A DNA stretch of 64,000 nt from Bacteroidota bacterium (GCA_027621365.1 JAQCBH010000009.1:1-64000), one strand, 5' to 3'. Shown: positions 10,371 to 20,985, counted from the stretch's first letter. Notes: generated by a model from the sequence alone, not told the origin. A program made the numbers and translations.

Positions 10371-10377
10371 CAACCGC

Positions 10378-12792
10378 ATGACGGCTTACATCCGTTCCTT
10401 TTTCTTTTTTGCCACATTCAGTCTACTTGCTTCTTCGGCATGGGCCCAAAACACGGTCATGATCTCGGGCTATGTGCGCGACAGCGCCAGCGGGGAGCGA
10501 TTGAATCAGGCCCAAGTATTCGTATCCTCTGATTTGGGTACGGCTTCGGTGCAAACCAATAACTACGGATTTTATAGCCTTCGTTTAACGGCTGGCTCTT
10601 ACAATCTGACTACCTCAGCCTCTGGGCATGTCACCCGGAAGTTGGCCATCAAAATATCGACCGACCAATCCTTGAACATCGAATTGGCTCCTCAAGCTGA
10701 AGCCATGCAAGAGATTTACATCGGCGCCAGCCGGAATGCCAATATACGTGGTTTGAACATGAGCACTCAAACCATCAACGGGCAAACCATCAAAAAGATT
10801 CCGGCACTGTTAGGGGAAGCCGACGTGGTTCGAAGCATTCAAATGTTGCCCGGAGTGAGTACCGTGGGAGAAGGGGCGACTGGCTTCAATGTACGTGGTG
10901 GAGGCATTGACCAAAACTTGATTCTGATGGATGAAGCTCCAGTCTTCAATTCGGCTCACCTCTTTGGGTTCTTTTCCATCTTCAACCCCGACGCTGTTAA
11001 GGATGTGCAGCTCATCAAAGGTGGCATCCCGGCCGCCTACGGCGGCCGTCTCAGTTCCACCATGGACGTCATCATGCGCGATGGAAACGAGAAGGAATTC
11101 AAAAGCAGCGGCGGTGTTGGCACCATTTTCTCCCGCTTTGCCGTTGAAGGACCCCTGATGAAAGAGCGTCCCTTGGCCAAAGACTCCACCAAGACCGAAA
11201 GCGCCAGCTTCATTGTAGCCGGTCGTCGCTCTTACATCGACTTTTTGGCCAAACCCTTCCTGCCCGAATCACTTTCTGGCAGCCAATTCTTCTTTTACGA
11301 TTTCACGGCCAAGGCCAATTACGCCCGAGGCAATGACCGCTTCTATTTGAGCTCTTATTTGGGTGATGACGTCTTCAACGCGGTCGATGCCTTCGGTTTC
11401 AAGTGGGGCAACAGCACAGCCACCGCTCGCTGGAACCACGTGTTTAACCCACGTCTGTTTTCCAATACCACCTATTATTACAGCCGCTACCGCTACAATT
11501 TCATTTTTGATGTGGGGGGCAACCGTTTTGATTGGCAGAGTTACATCGTCAACAACAGCGTCAAAAGTGATTTTCGCTTGTACGCCAATTCCAAGAACGA
11601 AGTGTCGTTCGGCGGGCAAATGACCTACTACCGTTTCATTCCCGGTGAAGCCGAGGCCAACAATATCAGCGGCAGAACCGTATTTGGTTTACCCGATCGC
11701 TTCGGTCTGGAAAATGCCCTATACCTGTCTGATGACATCAACGCCAACGGCAAATTCTCGGTACGCGCCGGCCTACGGGTTTCCCAATTCCTGTATTTGG
11801 GTCCTGGCAAAGTCTACACCTATTACCCCGCTTTGGAAGTGGGCCAACGCCGCTTTGTTGAAAGCATCACCGAGAGTAAAAAAGGCGAGGTCGTAGCCCA
11901 ATACATCAATCCCGAACCTCGTTTGGGTCTGAAGTACGAGTTGAGCAAATCCAGTTCTTTGAAGGCGGGCTACAACCGCATGGCTCAGTACCTGCACCTG
12001 ATTTCCAATACGGCCGCCTCGGTCCCCTTAGACGTTTGGCAGCCCTCTACCAACAACATCAAACCTCAATTGGCCGACCAAGTAACCCTAGGCTATTTCA
12101 AGAATTTGGTTCTGCCATTGAAGTCCAAACCCGACGCTGCCCTGGAAACCTCTGTGGAGGGCTTTTACAAAACCTTGCAGAATCAAGTCGATTACATTGA
12201 CGGGGCCTCCTTGCTCCTGAACGAATTTTTAGAGGGCGAATTGCTTACCGGCATCGGTCGAGCCTATGGCTTGGAAGCCTATGTACGCAAGAACAGTGGG
12301 GCCTTAACCGGTTGGATATCCTACACTCTGTCGCGCAGCGAACGCCAAGTAGAGGGCATCAACAACGGCGATTGGTACCCCAACCGATTCGACCGCAAGC
12401 ACAACCTGAACATTATCACCCAGTACCGCTTGAACCCCGAATGGGATTTTGCTGCCAACTGGGCTTTCAGTAGCGGTACACCGACCACTTTCTATTCGGG
12501 TCAGTACACCGTTCAAGGTTACTTGGTTCCCGACGCGGGTTCCAAATCGCGCAATAACGTGCGCAATCCCAATTACCATCGCTTGGATTTGTCGGCCACT
12601 TGGACCCGCAGAAAAAGCGACAAATGGGAGCGCAGCTGGGTGTTCAGCGTCTACAATGCCTACAACCGACGCAACCCCTTCTCCATCTACTTCGATACCA
12701 ATTACAAGGACTTGGGACAGAACGCGGCCATTCGCTACAGCATCATTGGCAGCTTTGTTCCCGCCGTTAGCTACAACTTCACATGGAACTGA
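10378..12792 (+). CDS. TonB-dependent receptor with N-terminal carboxypeptidase-regulatory-like domain
   Basis: 804 aa from the ATG at 10378 (MTAYIRSFFFFATF); the track's earlier start lies inside the promoter. A signal peptide ending SSAWAQ is followed by a CarboxypepD_reg-like beta domain (ISGYVRDSASGERL, about residues 25-105), a plug domain (ALLGEADVVRSIQMLPGVS, GEGATGFNVRGG, GGIPAAYGGRLSS, about 120-230) and a long outer-membrane beta barrel. It is a TonB-energised importer of an unknown ligand. The stop overlaps the following DUF4249 lipoprotein by 10 nt, the usual arrangement of this receptor/lipoprotein pair in Bacteroidota. The last strand ends VSYNFTWN. Confidence 0.95.
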   Translation: MTAYIRSFFFFATFSLLASSAWAQNTVMISGYVRDSASGERLNQAQVFVSSDLGTASVQTNNYGFYSLRLTAGSYNLTTSASGHVTRKLAIKISTDQSLNIELAPQAEAMQEIYIGASRNANIRGLNMSTQTINGQTIKKIPALLGEADVVRSIQMLPGVSTVGEGATGFNVRGGGIDQNLILMDEAPVFNSAHLFGFFSIFNPDAVKDVQLIKGGIPAAYGGRLSSTMDVIMRDGNEKEFKSSGGVGTIFSRFAVEGPLMKERPLAKDSTKTESASFIVAGRRSYIDFLAKPFLPESLSGSQFFFYDFTAKANYARGNDRFYLSSYLGDDVFNAVDAFGFKWGNSTATARWNHVFNPRLFSNTTYYYSRYRYNFIFDVGGNRFDWQSYIVNNSVKSDFRLYANSKNEVSFGGQMTYYRFIPGEAEANNISGRTVFGLPDRFGLENALYLSDDINANGKFSVRAGLRVSQFLYLGPGKVYTYYPALEVGQRRFVESITESKKGEVVAQYINPEPRLGLKYELSKSSSLKAGYNRMAQYLHLISNTAASVPLDVWQPSTNNIKPQLADQVTLGYFKNLVLPLKSKPDAALETSVEGFYKTLQNQVDYIDGASLLLNEFLEGELLTGIGRAYGLEAYVRKNSGALTGWISYTLSRSERQVEGINNGDWYPNRFDRKHNLNIITQYRLNPEWDFAANWAFSSGTPTTFYSGQYTVQGYLVPDAGSKSRNNVRNPNYHRLDLSATWTRRKSDKWERSWVFSVYNAYNRRNPFSIYFDTNYKDLGQNAAIRYSIIGSFVPAVSYNFTWN

Positions 12793-13667
12793 TCAAACGA
12801 CTTCGCTTTCTCCTGCCCCTATTGGTCTTTGCTTCCTGCGAAGACGTGATTCAAGTGAGTATCGACCAAGGCCCTCCCAAACTGGTGGTCGATGCCTTTG
12901 TGAGCAACATCATCAAGCCCCAAACCATTCGCTTGACCCGTTCGATCAATTATTTTGATTCCAGCGGCAGTGAACCTGGAGTGGAAGGAGCCACCGTCTT
13001 ATTGGTAGACACCAGCACCTTCAAAATATTCCCCTTCACCGATCAGGGACAGGGCGAATACATGTTCAACCCCAACCCCGCAACGGGTGATACCTTCACC
13101 ATCGGGCGTTCCTACACCTTGTTGATTGCTTCCGGCTCCGACACGTTCGTAAGCTTCTCCACATTGCACCGAACCACTCAGGTAGACTCCCTGATGAAAA
13201 TTCCGGTTGAAGGCAATGGCCCTCCCTTCATCACTACGGGATGTTACTTGGATATGATTGCTTACGACCAGCCCGGGCCCGGTGATTTCTGGTGGGTCAA
13301 AACCTATCGCAACGATACCTTTCAAAACCGCATTGACCAGCTGAATTTGGCCGCCGACATGGGCAATACCAACAACGGCCTGGATGGCGGCATGTTCATT
13401 TACCCCGTGCGCACTGGTATCAGCGATCGCACCCGCTCTTTTCAGGCGGGAGAAGAGGTTCGGGTAGAAATTCACTCCATCAGCCGCGAAGCCTACTATT
13501 GGTTTTTATTGGTGCAAAATGAGAATTTCAACGGCGGATTGTTCGCCACCCCTCCAGCCAACATTCCCACGAACATCGTGAACATCAATCCGGCGAAAAA
13601 GACCCCATTGGCTGGATTCTTTTGCATGACAGCCGCCAAGCCTTTCACCTACTTGGTGACGGAATAG
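12783..13667 (+). CDS. DUF4249 family lipoprotein
   Basis: 294 aa. The lipoprotein signal MELIKRLRFLLPLLVFASC gives a lipobox ending FASC, with Cys at about residue 19. The following CEDVIQVSIDQGPPKLVVDAFVSN resembles the start of DUF4249 proteins, and DGGMFIYPVRTG and SREAYYWFLL fit the rest of that family. The family sits next to TonB-dependent receptors and is presumed to be a surface or periplasmic partner in uptake. The ligand is unknown. It overlaps the receptor gene by 10 nt and ends only 2 nt from the convergent uvrB stop. Confidence 0.85.
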   Translation: MELIKRLRFLLPLLVFASCEDVIQVSIDQGPPKLVVDAFVSNIIKPQTIRLTRSINYFDSSGSEPGVEGATVLLVDTSTFKIFPFTDQGQGEYMFNPNPATGDTFTIGRSYTLLIASGSDTFVSFSTLHRTTQVDSLMKIPVEGNGPPFITTGCYLDMIAYDQPGPGDFWWVKTYRNDTFQNRIDQLNLAADMGNTNNGLDGGMFIYPVRTGISDRTRSFQAGEEVRVEIHSISREAYYWFLLVQNENFNGGLFATPPANIPTNIVNINPAKKTPLAGFFCMTAAKPFTYLVTE

Positions 13668-13669
13668 GC

Positions 13670-15706
13670 TTAAGACTTCTCTGCAATCATCTGCTTGAGG
13701 GCTTCCACCTCGTCGCGCAATCGCGCCGCCTCCATGTATTCCATTTCCTTGGCTGCACGCATCATCTCCTTTTCGGTGCGCTGCAAGGCTTTCTTTAATT
13801 CTTCTACCCCCGAATAAGCCAACACGGGATCGGCCGCCAAAGGCAAGGCCTCTTCTTGAGGCACCGTCAAGCTGCCAGGATCTTCGCCTCTCTTTGCATC
13901 GGCCACAGCGGTCTGTTTGAAGATTTCCTCCCGGCTCTTGCGTACGGTTTTGGGCACGATGCCGTGCTCTAAGTTGTAGGCTTCTTGCCTCTCCCGTCGG
14001 CGGTTGGTCTCGTCGATGGTCTTGGCCATGGAATCGGTGATTTTATCGGCGTACATGATCACCTTGCCTCGGTCGTTTCGCGCGGCACGGCCAATGGTCT
14101 GAACCAGCGAAGTCTCGCTTCGTAAAAAGCCCTCTTTGTCGGCATCCATGATGGCCACCAAGCTCACTTCCGGCAAGTCCAAACCCTCTCGAAGCAGGTT
14201 CACGCCCACTAATACGTCTATGGTACCCAAACGCAGGTTGCGCAAGATCTCCACCCGATCCAAGGTTTTGACCTCCGAGTGTATATAGCTCACCTTGATG
14301 TTCAATCGCTGCAAATACTTGGTCAACTCTTCGGCCATTCGCTTGGTCAAGGTGGTCACCAAAATGCGGTCACCCATCTCTATGCGTTCATCAATCTCCC
14401 CAATCAGGTCATCCACCTGCGATTCACAGGGGCGAATTTCAATCACAGGGTCCAAGAGGCCGGTGGGGCGAATCAATTGTTCCACCACCACGCCTTCGCT
14501 CTCGCGCATCTCAAACTCAGCTGGGGTAGCCGATACATACAAGGCCTGGGGCACGATGTTGTAAAACTCCTCAAACTGCAGGGGCCGGTTGTCCATGGCG
14601 GCCGGAAGGCGGAATCCGTAGTCAACCAAATTGGTTTTGCGGCTTCGATCCCCTCCGTACATGGCCCGAATTTGAGGCATGGTCACGTGGCTTTCATCGA
14701 CCACCAACAAAAAGTCTTTGGGGAAGTAATCCAGCAAACAGAAGGGGCGTTCACCCGGGTTGCGGCGATCGAAATAGCGGGAATAGTTTTCAATGCCGTT
14801 GCAATAGCCCAATTCCCGAATCATTTCCAGATCAAAATTCACCCGCTCTTCCAAGCGCTTGGACTCCAAAAAGCGACCTTGCTGCTGGAATTCCTCCATG
14901 CGAATGATCAAATCGTCTTGAATTTGGTGAATGACCGACTGCAATCGCTCGCGGGGTGACACGTAAATCTGCGCCGGGTAAATGGCCACATCCTGGTGCC
15001 GTTCGATGCGGTTGCCCGTCTCGGGATCAAAGCTCCAGATCTCTTCGATCTCGTCGTCAAAAAAAGAGATGCGGTAAGCGAAATCGTTGTAGGCTAAATG
15101 CACGTCAACCGTATCTCCCTTGACCCGAAAGGTTCCACGCTTGAACTCAGCTGAGGTGCGGTGGTACAAACTCTCCACCAACTTGAACAAGAGGGTATTT
15201 CGGGAGATGATCTGACCCTGGCTCAGACGAATAATGGTCTGTTCATAGTCACTGGGATTTCCCGCACCGTAAATGCAACTCACGGAGGCCACCACAATCA
15301 CATCGCGGCGACCGCTCAGCAAAGAAGAAACCGTCTTCAAGCGAAGCTTCTCAATCTCATCATTGATGTTCAGGTCCTTCTCGATGTAAGTATTCGATTG
15401 GGGAATGTAGGCCTCGGGCTGGTAGTAGTCGTAGTAACTGACAAAGTACTCCACCGCGTTGTTGGGAAAAAACTGCTTGAATTCTCCATACAACTGGGCC
15501 ACCAGAGTCTTGTTGTGAGACAAGACCAGTGTTGGTCGCTGTGTCTGGGCAATCACATTGGCCACGGTGAAGGTTTTACCCGATCCGGTTACACCCAGGA
15601 GGGTCTGGGCGGGTATGCCTTCCTTCACCCCTTCGACCAACTGAGCAATGGCAGCCGGTTGGTCGCCGGTCGGCTCGAAAGGTGCATTCAACTCAAATTT
15701 GGCCAT
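13670..15706 (-). CDS. uvrB: excinuclease ABC subunit B
   Basis: DNA-damage recognition helicase-like subunit of the UvrABC nucleotide-excision repair nuclease. 678 aa from MAKFELNAPFEPTGDQP; the track's MYLCG extension lies within the promoter. Motifs are Walker A GVTGSGKTFTVANV, the beta-hairpin SYYDYYQPEAYIP, YFDRRNPGERPFCLLDYFP, the DEAD-like LLVVDESHV, helicase motif VI QTIGRAARN and a C-terminal UVR domain (EMEYMEAARLRDEVEALK) for UvrC/UvrA contact. Its promoter is divergent from the E1 fusion gene, and the -7 box is just 4 nt from the ATG. Confidence 0.98.
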   Translation of the reverse strand: MAKFELNAPFEPTGDQPAAIAQLVEGVKEGIPAQTLLGVTGSGKTFTVANVIAQTQRPTLVLSHNKTLVAQLYGEFKQFFPNNAVEYFVSYYDYYQPEAYIPQSNTYIEKDLNINDEIEKLRLKTVSSLLSGRRDVIVVASVSCIYGAGNPSDYEQTIIRLSQGQIISRNTLLFKLVESLYHRTSAEFKRGTFRVKGDTVDVHLAYNDFAYRISFFDDEIEEIWSFDPETGNRIERHQDVAIYPAQIYVSPRERLQSVIHQIQDDLIIRMEEFQQQGRFLESKRLEERVNFDLEMIRELGYCNGIENYSRYFDRRNPGERPFCLLDYFPKDFLLVVDESHVTMPQIRAMYGGDRSRKTNLVDYGFRLPAAMDNRPLQFEEFYNIVPQALYVSATPAEFEMRESEGVVVEQLIRPTGLLDPVIEIRPCESQVDDLIGEIDERIEMGDRILVTTLTKRMAEELTKYLQRLNIKVSYIHSEVKTLDRVEILRNLRLGTIDVLVGVNLLREGLDLPEVSLVAIMDADKEGFLRSETSLVQTIGRAARNDRGKVIMYADKITDSMAKTIDETNRRRERQEAYNLEHGIVPKTVRKSREEIFKQTAVADAKRGEDPGSLTVPQEEALPLAADPVLAYSGVEELKKALQRTEKEMMRAAKEMEYMEAARLRDEVEALKQMIAEKS

Positions 15707-15710
15707 CCCG

Positions 15711-15718
15711 CAAAGATA
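15711..15718 (-). promoter_or_regulatory. uvrB -7 box (TATCTTTG), 4 nt from ATG
   Basis: On the minus strand the sequence reads TATCTTTGCGGGATGGCC. The exact -7 match ends 4 nt before the start codon, which predicts a leaderless uvrB mRNA. Confidence 0.7.
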
Positions 15719-15763
15719 CAATTCTCCAAGTCCCCCTCCTGCACCCCCTTCGGCTATTTGCTG

Positions 15764-15771
15764 TATCTTTG
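15764..15771 (+). promoter_or_regulatory. E1 fusion gene -7 box (TATCTTTG), 6 nt from ATG
   Basis: Plus strand TATCTTTGCACCCGATG. Together with the uvrB box it forms a divergent promoter pair in a 71-nt intergenic region. Confidence 0.7.
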
Positions 15772-15777
15772 CACCCG

Positions 15778-18177
15778 ATGTCAGCAGCCAAGAAATCCAC
15801 TTCCCCGAAGCGCGCTGAAGCCTTCATTCAGGAAGTGTTGAACGACTACCGCATTGCTTTTCAAAGCCGTCATGCCAGCTTGATAGGACGCAAAGAAGTC
15901 CTGACAGGCAAAGCCAAATTTGGCATTTTTGGCGATGGCAAAGAAGTCGCCCAAGTGGCCATGGCTCGGGTTTTCGAACCCGGTGATTGGCGCAGTGGCT
16001 ATTACCGCGACCAAACCTTCATGTTCGCCAAAGGCATTTCTTCGGTCAAAGAATTCTTTGCCCAGCTCTATTCCAATCCCGATGTGGAGAAGGAACCCGC
16101 TTCGGGGGGACGCAGCATGAACGGGCACTTTGCAACCCGTTTGCTCGACGAAAACGGCGAGTGGTTGCCCCAATCTGACCGCTTCAATTCCAGCGCCGAC
16201 ATCAGCCCCACGGCCGGTCAAATGCCCCGATTGCTGGGCTTGGCCTTGGCTTCTAAACTCTATAAAAACAACCCCGATTTGCACGGCATGACCCAGTTCA
16301 GCCAGCAAGGTCGGGAGATTGCCTTCGGCACAATCGGCAACGCTTCTACTTCAGAAGGCATCTTCTGGGAAGTCATGAACGCCGCTTGTGTCATGCAAGT
16401 TCCCATGCTCATGAGCGTGTGGGACGACGGATACGGAATCTCAGTTCCCGCCAAATACCAGACGGCCAAAGAGAACATCTCGGCCATCATGGGTGGGTTC
16501 CAGAGCGACAAAAACGGCATCGGTTTGGAGATTTTCACCGCCCGTGGCTGGAATTATGCCGAACTGGCTACTACCTACAAAAAGGCCGCCGATTTCTGCC
16601 GCGAAAACCACCGACCCGTTCTGGTTCACGTAAAAGAAGTGACCCAACCCCAAGGCCACTCTACCTCTGGTTCGCACGAGCGATACAAGAGCAAAGAGCG
16701 CCTGGAATGGGAAACTGAATACGATTGCATTGCCCAAATGCGCCAATGGATCTTGCACCAGCGATTCAGCACGGCCGAAGACCTCGATGCCATGGAAGCC
16801 GATGCACTGGCCGAAGTCAAGCAAGACCAAAAACAAGCTTGGATGGATTTCTCTGGAACCATCAAGCAAGAAGTGGCTGCCTGTCTTCAAACCCTGGACC
16901 AATTGATCGGTCAGGGCGTTGACCTGAGCGCCATTCGTGAAAACTTGAGCAGCAGCCTGGATCCCGGCCGCAAAGGCATCGGAAACGCTTTGCACGCCGC
17001 CCTACGGGCGACGTTGGGGTTAGCTGCTGACAAGCGCAAACCCCTGTTGGATGCCCTGGCTGATTTTGAAGCCTTGAACGGCGCTAGATACAGCTCGCAT
17101 TTGCACAGCGAAAGTGCCGGATCAGCCTTGAAAGTTCCTGCGGTTGATCCGATTTTCGGCGACGAAGTCGTTGACGGTTATCAAGTGGTTCGAGCCTGTT
17201 TCGAAGCCAATTTGGAGCGCGATCCCCGCGTGTTTGCCTTCGGTGAAGACGTAGGAAAAATTGGCGACGTGAACCAAGGATTCTCAGGTTTGCAGGAGAA
17301 GTTTGGCGAGCTGCGCGTCAGCGACAAAGGCATTCGTGAGTGGAGCATTTTGGGCGAGGGAATCGGAACCGCCATGCGCGGTTTGCGCCCTATTGCTGAA
17401 ATCCAATACCTAGATTATTTGCTCTACGCCCTAGAGCCCATGAGCGATGATTTGGCCACCTTGCAGTACCGCACCAAAGGCGGGCAAAAGGCCCCTGTGA
17501 TCGTGCGTACCCGCGGGCATCGCTTGGAGGGCATTTGGCACTCCGGTAGCCCCATGGGAATGATTTTGAACTCGGTTCGCGGCATGCACGTTTGCGTTCC
17601 CCGCGACATGACCCGTGCCGCTGGCATGTACAACACCTTGCTCAGAGCCGATGAGCCTGCCTTGGTGGTGGAATGTCTCAACGGATACCGCATCAAGGAA
17701 AAAATGCCCCAGAACATCGGTGAGTTCACCCTTCCTTTGGGCCAACCCGATGTGCTCCGCTTCGGTGAAGACGCTACCTTGGTCACATACGGTTCCTGCT
17801 GCCGCATCGCCATGGAGGCCTGCGACCGCTTGGCCGAGCACGGCATTCGTTTGGAAGTCATCGACGTTCAAACCCTGTTGCCCTTTGACCTCAATCACCG
17901 CATCGCCGACAGTTTGGCCGAGACCAACCGTTTGGTCATCCTCGACGAAGACGTACCCGGAGGCGCTTCTGCCTTCATTTTGCAGCAAGTATTGGAGGAG
18001 CAAGACGGCTACCAATATTTGGATAGCGCTCCCTTGACCATTGCTTCAAAAGCTCACCGTCCATCCTATGGCAGCGACGGCGATTACTTCTCCAAACCCA
18101 GCGTTGACGAGGTTTTCGAGCGCATCTACCAAATGATGCACGAAAGCAACCCCCAGCGTTGGCCATCTTTGCGTTAA
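15778..18177 (+). CDS. branched-chain 2-oxoacid dehydrogenase E1, fused alpha and beta subunits
   Basis: Thiamine-diphosphate decarboxylase component of a 2-oxoacid dehydrogenase complex, probably for branched-chain oxoacids. 799 aa from the ATG at 15778 ([16 protein letters not shown]). The alpha-type domain covers about residues 1-460 ([31 protein letters not shown]) and the beta-type domain about 480-799 ([45 protein letters not shown]). The fusion is common in Bacteroidota. In the alpha ThDP/Mg loop the sequence is [11 protein letters not shown], with Asn (about 188) where I expect Asp. This should be compared with homologs. No E2 or E3 gene is present. The next gene, metH, starts 1 nt after the stop. 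Confidence 0.93.
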   Translation: MSAAKKSTSPKRAEAFIQEVLNDYRIAFQSRHASLIGRKEVLTGKAKFGIFGDGKEVAQVAMARVFEPGDWRSGYYRDQTFMFAKGISSVKEFFAQLYSNPDVEKEPASGGRSMNGHFATRLLDENGEWLPQSDRFNSSADISPTAGQMPRLLGLALASKLYKNNPDLHGMTQFSQQGREIAFGTIGNASTSEGIFWEVMNAACVMQVPMLMSVWDDGYGISVPAKYQTAKENISAIMGGFQSDKNGIGLEIFTARGWNYAELATTYKKAADFCRENHRPVLVHVKEVTQPQGHSTSGSHERYKSKERLEWETEYDCIAQMRQWILHQRFSTAEDLDAMEADALAEVKQDQKQAWMDFSGTIKQEVAACLQTLDQLIGQGVDLSAIRENLSSSLDPGRKGIGNALHAALRATLGLAADKRKPLLDALADFEALNGARYSSHLHSESAGSALKVPAVDPIFGDEVVDGYQVVRACFEANLERDPRVFAFGEDVGKIGDVNQGFSGLQEKFGELRVSDKGIREWSILGEGIGTAMRGLRPIAEIQYLDYLLYALEPMSDDLATLQYRTKGGQKAPVIVRTRGHRLEGIWHSGSPMGMILNSVRGMHVCVPRDMTRAAGMYNTLLRADEPALVVECLNGYRIKEKMPQNIGEFTLPLGQPDVLRFGEDATLVTYGSCCRIAMEACDRLAEHGIRLEVIDVQTLLPFDLNHRIADSLAETNRLVILDEDVPGGASAFILQQVLEEQDGYQYLDSAPLTIASKAHRPSYGSDGDYFSKPSVDEVFERIYQMMHESNPQRWPSLR

Positions 18178-18178
18178 G

Positions 18179-20866
18179 TTGAGCAACGCACCTCACATAT
18201 CGCCCCTGCTGAGGCTCAGCGGATTGGAGCCTTTCACGCTAACCGCTAGCACGAACTTTGTCAATATCGGCGAACGAACCAACGTAACCGGTTCAAAAGC
18301 CTTTGCTCGTCTGATTCTCAACGGCGATTACAATGCCGCCTTGGACGTGGCTCGCCAACAGGTGGAAAACGGGGCCCAGGTGATTGACATCAACATGGAC
18401 GAAGGTATGCTCGATGGCGTTCAAGCCATGACCACCTTCCTTCAGTTGCTTGCCGCCGAACCCGATATTTCCCGGGTACCTGTCATGATCGACAGCTCCA
18501 AATGGGAGGTCATTGAAGCTGGACTTCGATGCATTCAAGGAAAAGGAATCGTGAATTCCATCTCCTTGAAAGACGGAGAGGAAGCCTTCTTGCAAAAAGC
18601 CAAAATCATCAAGCGCTATGGCGCGGCTGTCGTGGTGATGGCCTTTGATGAAACGGGTCAAGCCGATAGTTTTGAGCGCAAAATTGTCGTTTGCCAGCGC
18701 AGTTATGAACTCTTGGTTCAGAAGGCCAAATTCCCAGCTTGGGACATCATTTTCGACCCCAACATCCTGACGGTTGCCACCGGCATGGATGAGCACAACA
18801 ACTACGCGGTTGACTTCATCGAAGCCACTCGCTGGATCAAGCAAAATCTGCCCCACGCCAAAGTCAGCGGGGGTGTATCGAATATTTCCTTCTCGTTTCG
18901 CGGCAATAACCCGGTTCGCGAAGCCATGCACTCGGCCTTCTTGTACCACGCCATTCAAGCTGGCATGGATATGGGCATTGTCAACGCGGGAATGATCGAG
19001 GTATACGCCGACATCCCTTCCGATTTGTTGGAACGGGTGGAAGACGTTTTGCTAAACCGCCGACCCGATGCCACCGAGCGCCTGATCAGCTTTGCCGAAA
19101 CGGTAAAAGGTAAAAAAACAGACGAGGCTAAGGTGTTGGAGTGGCGCGAGGCCCCTGTGGCCGAGCGCTTGACCTACAGCTTGGTTCGAGGCATTACTGA
19201 ATTCATTGAATCCGATACCGAAGAGGCCTACCAACTGTTGGGCGACGGATTATCGGTCATCGAAGGCCCCTTGATGGACGGCATGAATCACGTCGGAGAT
19301 CTATTTGGAGCCGGCAAAATGTTCTTGCCCCAGGTGGTCAAAAGTGCCCGGGTCATGAAGCAGGCCGTGGCCTATTTGCAGCCCTATTTGGAAGCCCAAA
19401 AAGCCGCCAATCCCGATGCCAAGGCCCAGGGCAAAATTCTCTTGGCCACTGTCAAGGGTGATGTGCACGACATTGGCAAGAACATCGTTGGGGTCGTTAT
19501 GGCTTGCAACAATTATGCGATCAAAGACCTGGGTGTCATGGTGTCTTCTGATACCATTCTCTCTGAAGCCCAGGCCTGGGGAGCAGACATCATAGGCCTT
19601 TCGGGCTTGATTACCCCCAGTTTGGACGAAATGGTTCACGTGGCCAGTGAAATGAAGCGCTTGGGCATGAAAACCCCCTTGCTCATTGGTGGTGCTACCA
19701 CCAGCCGAGTCCACACGGCCGTCAAAATTGCCCCTGCCTACGATGGGCCTGTCGTTCACGTTTTGGACGCCTCGCGCTCGGTACCTGTGGCGGGTTCCCT
19801 GCTGAGCGAGGGCAACCAAGGGGAATTGGCCACCCGCATTCGCGGAGAATATGAAACATTGGCTGTTCAACACGCCCAGCGCCAAAGCCAGAAGAGTTTA
19901 CTGCCCTTTGAGAAGGCCCAAGCCAATCGCTGGGTTCACGACGGTCAAGTCGTGGTTCCCAAACAAACGGGATTCTTCAACTTGAATGATATCAGCATTG
20001 CCCAGTTGAGACCCTACATCGATTGGACTCCCTTCTTCCAAACCTGGGAATTGGCCGGTCGATACCCCGATATCTTGGAAGACTCAGTTGTGGGCCAAGA
20101 AGCCCAATCCCTGTTCAATGACGCTCAATGCATGCTCGACAGCTGGGAGGCGGCCGCTCCGCTTCGCTCCGCGGCCTCCCTCTTCCTACTGCCCTGCCGC
20201 AAGCAAGGAGAAAGCACTCTTGTTTACCGCAGTCCCTCCGACGCCGAATCGGGAGCCCAACCCCTGACCCAATTCCATTTCCTGCGCCAACAGCGCGAAA
20301 TGGCTCCAGGTATCCCCAACCTTTCCTTGGTTGACTATTTGGCCGATGAGGGAATCGATTACTTCGGCGGTTTTGCCGTTACGGCCGGGTTGGATCTCGA
20401 AACCCTGATTGCCCAGTACGAAGCTCAACACGACGACTACAACAGCATTCTGGCCAAAGCCTTGGCCGATCGCTTAGCCGAAGCCTTAGCTGAATACGCT
20501 CACCTGCAGATTCGCCGCCAGTTCTGGGGCTATGAAGAAGGTCCAGAGTTGAGCAATGAGGCGCTCATACGCGAGCAATACCAAGGCATTCGCCCTGCAC
20601 CCGGCTACCCCGCTTGCCCCGACCACAGCGAAAAAGAAACCCTGTTTGCCTTGCTTGGCCAAGCCTCTGAATTGGAAATTCAACTCACCGAAAGCATGGC
20701 TATGCTCCCTGCTGCCAGTGTGTCTGGTTTGTACTTTGCCCACCCCGAAGCCAAGTATTTTGGATTGGGAAACATCGGCCAAGACCAAGCCGAAGCTCAC
20801 GCAAAAGCGAAAGGCATGGCCATAGAAGAAGTTCAGAAATGGCTTCGACCTGTTTTGCTGGGCTAA
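18179..20866 (+). CDS. metH: methionine synthase (cobalamin-dependent), lacking the homocysteine-binding domain
   Basis: 895 aa from a TTG start at 18179, 1 nt after the E1 stop. Domains in order: pterin (methyl-THF) binding ([17 protein letters not shown], about 25-300), cobalamin cap ([30 protein letters not shown], about 350-430), B12-binding Rossmann domain with the DxHxxG motif in [24 protein letters not shown] and LIGGATTS, and the AdoMet reactivation domain ([39 protein letters not shown]). The N-terminal Cys/Zn homocysteine-methyltransferase module of full-length MetH is absent, so a separate protein must supply it, a split known in Bacteroidota. That partner is not in this window. 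A GC-rich hairpin interrupts the reactivation domain. Confidence 0.95.
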   Translation: MSNAPHISPLLRLSGLEPFTLTASTNFVNIGERTNVTGSKAFARLILNGDYNAALDVARQQVENGAQVIDINMDEGMLDGVQAMTTFLQLLAAEPDISRVPVMIDSSKWEVIEAGLRCIQGKGIVNSISLKDGEEAFLQKAKIIKRYGAAVVVMAFDETGQADSFERKIVVCQRSYELLVQKAKFPAWDIIFDPNILTVATGMDEHNNYAVDFIEATRWIKQNLPHAKVSGGVSNISFSFRGNNPVREAMHSAFLYHAIQAGMDMGIVNAGMIEVYADIPSDLLERVEDVLLNRRPDATERLISFAETVKGKKTDEAKVLEWREAPVAERLTYSLVRGITEFIESDTEEAYQLLGDGLSVIEGPLMDGMNHVGDLFGAGKMFLPQVVKSARVMKQAVAYLQPYLEAQKAANPDAKAQGKILLATVKGDVHDIGKNIVGVVMACNNYAIKDLGVMVSSDTILSEAQAWGADIIGLSGLITPSLDEMVHVASEMKRLGMKTPLLIGGATTSRVHTAVKIAPAYDGPVVHVLDASRSVPVAGSLLSEGNQGELATRIRGEYETLAVQHAQRQSQKSLLPFEKAQANRWVHDGQVVVPKQTGFFNLNDISIAQLRPYIDWTPFFQTWELAGRYPDILEDSVVGQEAQSLFNDAQCMLDSWEAAAPLRSAASLFLLPCRKQGESTLVYRSPSDAESGAQPLTQFHFLRQQREMAPGIPNLSLVDYLADEGIDYFGGFAVTAGLDLETLIAQYEAQHDDYNSILAKALADRLAEALAEYAHLQIRRQFWGYEEGPELSNEALIREQYQGIRPAPGYPACPDHSEKETLFALLGQASELEIQLTESMAMLPAASVSGLYFAHPEAKYFGLGNIGQDQAEAHAKAKGMAIEEVQKWLRPVLLG
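20145..20180. repeat. GC-rich imperfect hairpin inside metH
   Basis: Stem GGGA-(GGC bulge)-GGCCGC pairing with GCGGCC-TCCC around a loop containing TCCGCTTCGCTCC. It encodes a low-complexity stretch [12 protein letters not shown] in the reactivation domain, between conserved blocks. It may be a small palindromic insertion tolerated in frame. Confidence 0.5.
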
Positions 20867-20985
20867 TCCCAAGACGAGTTCATTTACTCAAGCCCGTACA
20901 GTTCTTTTGAATGGGTCCAACCTTTCTCGCTCGGCTAATCCCAAGACTAGGTCCTCGAGCCTGCAGCTTTCAATTAAATGAACTC
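20861..20985. repeat. Direct and inverted repeats between metH and the MbnH-like gene
   Basis: GGCTAATCCCAAGAC occurs at 20861-20875 (spanning the metH stop) and again at 20933-20947. GAGTTCATTTA at 20876-20886 is the exact reverse complement of TAAATGAACTC at 20975-20985. The 142-nt gap lies between convergent genes. A terminator role or remnant mobile repeat is possible, but no T-run makes a classic terminator. Confidence 0.7.

Noticed and set aside
10305-10377. GCGGCCGC palindrome as a gltA terminator
   Set aside because: Short self-complementary core without a T-run; not convincing as an intrinsic terminator.
14279-14959. 226-aa plus-strand ORF opposite uvrB
   Set aside because: Mirror of conserved UvrB helicase motifs; no independent support.
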